Below, in pieces: positions 63,501 through 64,000 of a stretch of DNA of 64,000 nucleotides. How positions within the stretch are numbered: position 1 is the first letter of the stretch; each line of letters opens with the position of its first letter. Source of the stretch: Arthrobacter sp. 18067. Lineage in GTDB: Bacteria > Actinomycetota > Actinomycetes > Actinomycetales > Micrococcaceae. The position numbers and the translations under genes were made by a program. The notes under the pieces are model-generated. The model saw only the letters and a program-made list of their open reading frames with translations, had not been told where the DNA came from and made no database searches. Where the stretch lies: assembly GCF_902706295.1 (NCBI RefSeq), contig NZ_CACSJJ010000021.1, forward strand, positions 1 to 64,000, in the 5' to 3' direction.

Positions 63501-64000
63501 AGGAGTCGGCGCCAAGGTGGGCCTGCACGAGTTGCCGCTCGCGGTCAGTGTCCTGAGGCGCCTGTCAGAGGAAATGGACCATCGACGCACGGTCCACGAA
63601 GCTGAAAGGACCAAACCACTGGCGCTAATAATCACCGGATGGTGCTCGTGGGCAACCTCGTTCCGGTCCGGGCCTTCAGCATGGGCAGAGACTGTCCTGC
63701 AGGACATCGTGAGGGATGGCTGCCCGCTCGGCATCACGGTGCTGATTTGTGGCGACAGGGAACTGGTCACCTCACGCTTTTTTGCCGCGATACAGAATCG
63801 AGCCTATTTCCCTCTCGGGTCCACGGAAGAATCAAGGTTTCACTGGCCGCGCCTTCCTGACGTGGAACCACTTCCGGGGCGAGCGGTAACCACAGGCAGC
63901 TTCGTCGGAGAAGGGCTTACGGTCGCACACTTTCGTGAGGCCCCGGATAAAGGCGGCTGGCCGTTTGCGAACGTGGCGTCATCGGAACCGCCATTCCGCA
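60580..64000 (+). CDS. FHA-transmembrane-FtsK/SpoIIIE ATPase, EssC/EccC-like, C-terminus cut by window edge
   Basis: An open frame of 1,140 codons from ATG 60580 (GGGAAGCA upstream) runs off the window. In order: an N-terminal region; a forkhead-associated-like domain (about 98-178: FRIQRGRFRIGRG, SREHAVLEV); two membrane helices (about 211-252); an FtsK/SpoIIIE ATPase with Walker A GTTGSGKSE (596-600) and Walker B VLVIDEF (Asp701/Glu702); and a second, degenerate ATPase with GSPSGGMHN (from 932) lacking Lys-Ser/Thr. This matches the T7SS motor EssC/EccC. Partner genes (WXG100, EccB/D) would lie beyond the edge. Confidence 0.88.
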   Translation, partial: MTLECTLVRGPVAAESPAPEELTIEVPEGTSGAHVESILMRERGTGRLSVEGQSLSTLTVGLPPLVSGAVVVDGTAPKRDFGPECLSLILLTHSGPSAGAVFRIQRGRFRIGRGPVDLSVPDPGMSREHAVLEVSSTALTLTDVDAANPVLVDGRPIRHTSVTSESMILCGNSTFTVSAESGPLPDISTEAGRSVEEALEVTHAGRPGNRAAMILTAGLPLIAGIGLAVATGMWMYLGFTAISAVSLLVPFVTGRKSRRECRLAVARAAREDADRRRRCSPSAAELVLAAHGRSEDLGGLIRETAQEPAVSAAVQGSSPQSGSEPSGVWIRLGTAEELANIRLAPDDPLFHPPTIGIAPVTLDPRHAEVTLCGPNSHVDALLRFIVMQLAAYPCAAESPVIFLGRVGRLPMGARFLPEVTLTTNPEAALAVLDQQNDSPNGRLIVLDHPDCEEDVLTAMFNAARLAGWQIMHCGTPAERTGTLIEISQSGTKGYLELAGERRSFVPDLVPEGVFDAFCRNLASKPRPVSAGTSRDIPVQCSLTELLPHGPRRILLRWEETAMLDGLSAVLGQGAKGRVGFDFTLDGPHLLVAGTTGSGKSELLRTLVASIALSYSPDHTTFLFIDFKGGSGLGPLSGLPHCVGLLTDLGRHQLDRALASLRGEVRHREELFAAAGVMDITQYQRAPSREFQPIPHLVLVIDEFRMLIDEAPGALRELMRVAAIGRSLGIHLVMATQRPQGALTADIRANVTSSIALRVQSEAESVDIVNSKAAASIRTDTPGRAYLARASGNPEQFQAASLAVSRDSTATEGQVGVSRFLVHTAEEGLNRRSDAQTLANRQNAPSDAGVQQLASAVLDAWHRLGRPLPRHPVAVPLPSLIRWHEELPGSDDSPRAATPWAVGPLALVDRPAWQIVEPLLWLPAEHGHLAMIGSPSGGMHNCFRAVSAMLATHLPQPHLYILDGAGILGDLYDREGVGAKVGLHELPLAVSVLRRLSEEMDHRRTVHEAERTKPLALIITGWCSWATSFRSGPSAWAETVLQDIVRDGCPLGITVLICGDRELVTSRFFAAIQNRAYFPLGSTEESRFHWPRLPDVEPLPGRAVTTGSFVGEGLTVAHFREAPDKGGWPFANVASSEPPFR

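Overview
The window is gene-dense, GC-rich DNA from a Gram-positive actinobacterium, most likely a member of the Micrococcaceae close to Arthrobacter/Paenarthrobacter. That placement is an inference from several features: a fused Kgd-type 2-oxoglutarate decarboxylase/E2 protein, the SigH-RsrA (SigR-type) thiol-stress pair, the 24-residue actinobacterial ribosomal protein bL37, a SAM-IV riboswitch, an actinobacterial tmRNA with tag AESKRTDFALAA, and frequent GTG starts with ATGA stop/start overlaps. No rRNA, tRNA, CRISPR array, transposase or prophage gene was seen.

Layout. 1-3.4 kb: a cut zinc alcohol dehydrogenase coupled to a mercaptopyruvate sulfurtransferase, a divergent Cds1-type cysteine desulfhydrase and an MBL-fold hydrolase. 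3.4-6.9 kb: zinc homeostasis (Zur, ZnuB, ZnuC, ZnuA, with Zur-box-like sites before znuA). 6.9-9.3 kb: two tandem CNNM/CBS membrane proteins. 9.8-13.6 kb: kgd. 13.7-15.6 kb: a degenerate SGNH-fold protein and a beta-lactamase-fold lipoprotein. 15.6-17.1 kb: a DUF4097/PadR pair behind twin palindromes. 17.2-19.2 kb: bL37, RsrA, SigH and DoxX. 19.2-22.5 kb: aroA, rsgA, hisN. 22.7-25.9 kb: a SAM-IV riboswitch with a SufS-like enzyme, a methyltransferase and an MntR-like regulator. 26-28.8 kb: an MFS exporter, a small Cys-rich protein and an unanchored HtrA-like protease. 28.9-34.5 kb: tmRNA, smpB, an M23 hydrolase, ftsX, ftsE, prfB (trans-translation, division and termination).

34.5-39.4 kb holds a Tad/Flp pilus locus whose tadC is interrupted by one in-frame TAG. 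39.5-49 kb is the accessory part: a secreted GH25 lysozyme with FG-GAP repeats, a ceramidase-like hydrolase, two related lipoproteins of unknown function, and a 1,147-residue multidomain surface protein. A 189-bp inverted repeat (about 88% identical, with a perfect 68-bp core) lies around the second lipoprotein. It gives the surface protein a 5' end copied from a lipoprotein gene.

49.1-60.4 kb is a cell-envelope glycan locus. Transcribed leftward it contains glf, a GlfT2-like galactofuranosyltransferase, a Wzm/Wzt-type ABC exporter, a large polytopic membrane protein, GtrA and a GT2 enzyme, preceded by a WbpD/WbpE/WbpB-like trio expected to make a 2,3-diacetamido sugar nucleotide. The genes suggest galactofuran synthesis and export without the mycolate machinery being visible. 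The window ends inside a large FHA-transmembrane-FtsK/SpoIIIE protein that resembles the EssC/EccC ATPase of type VII secretion.
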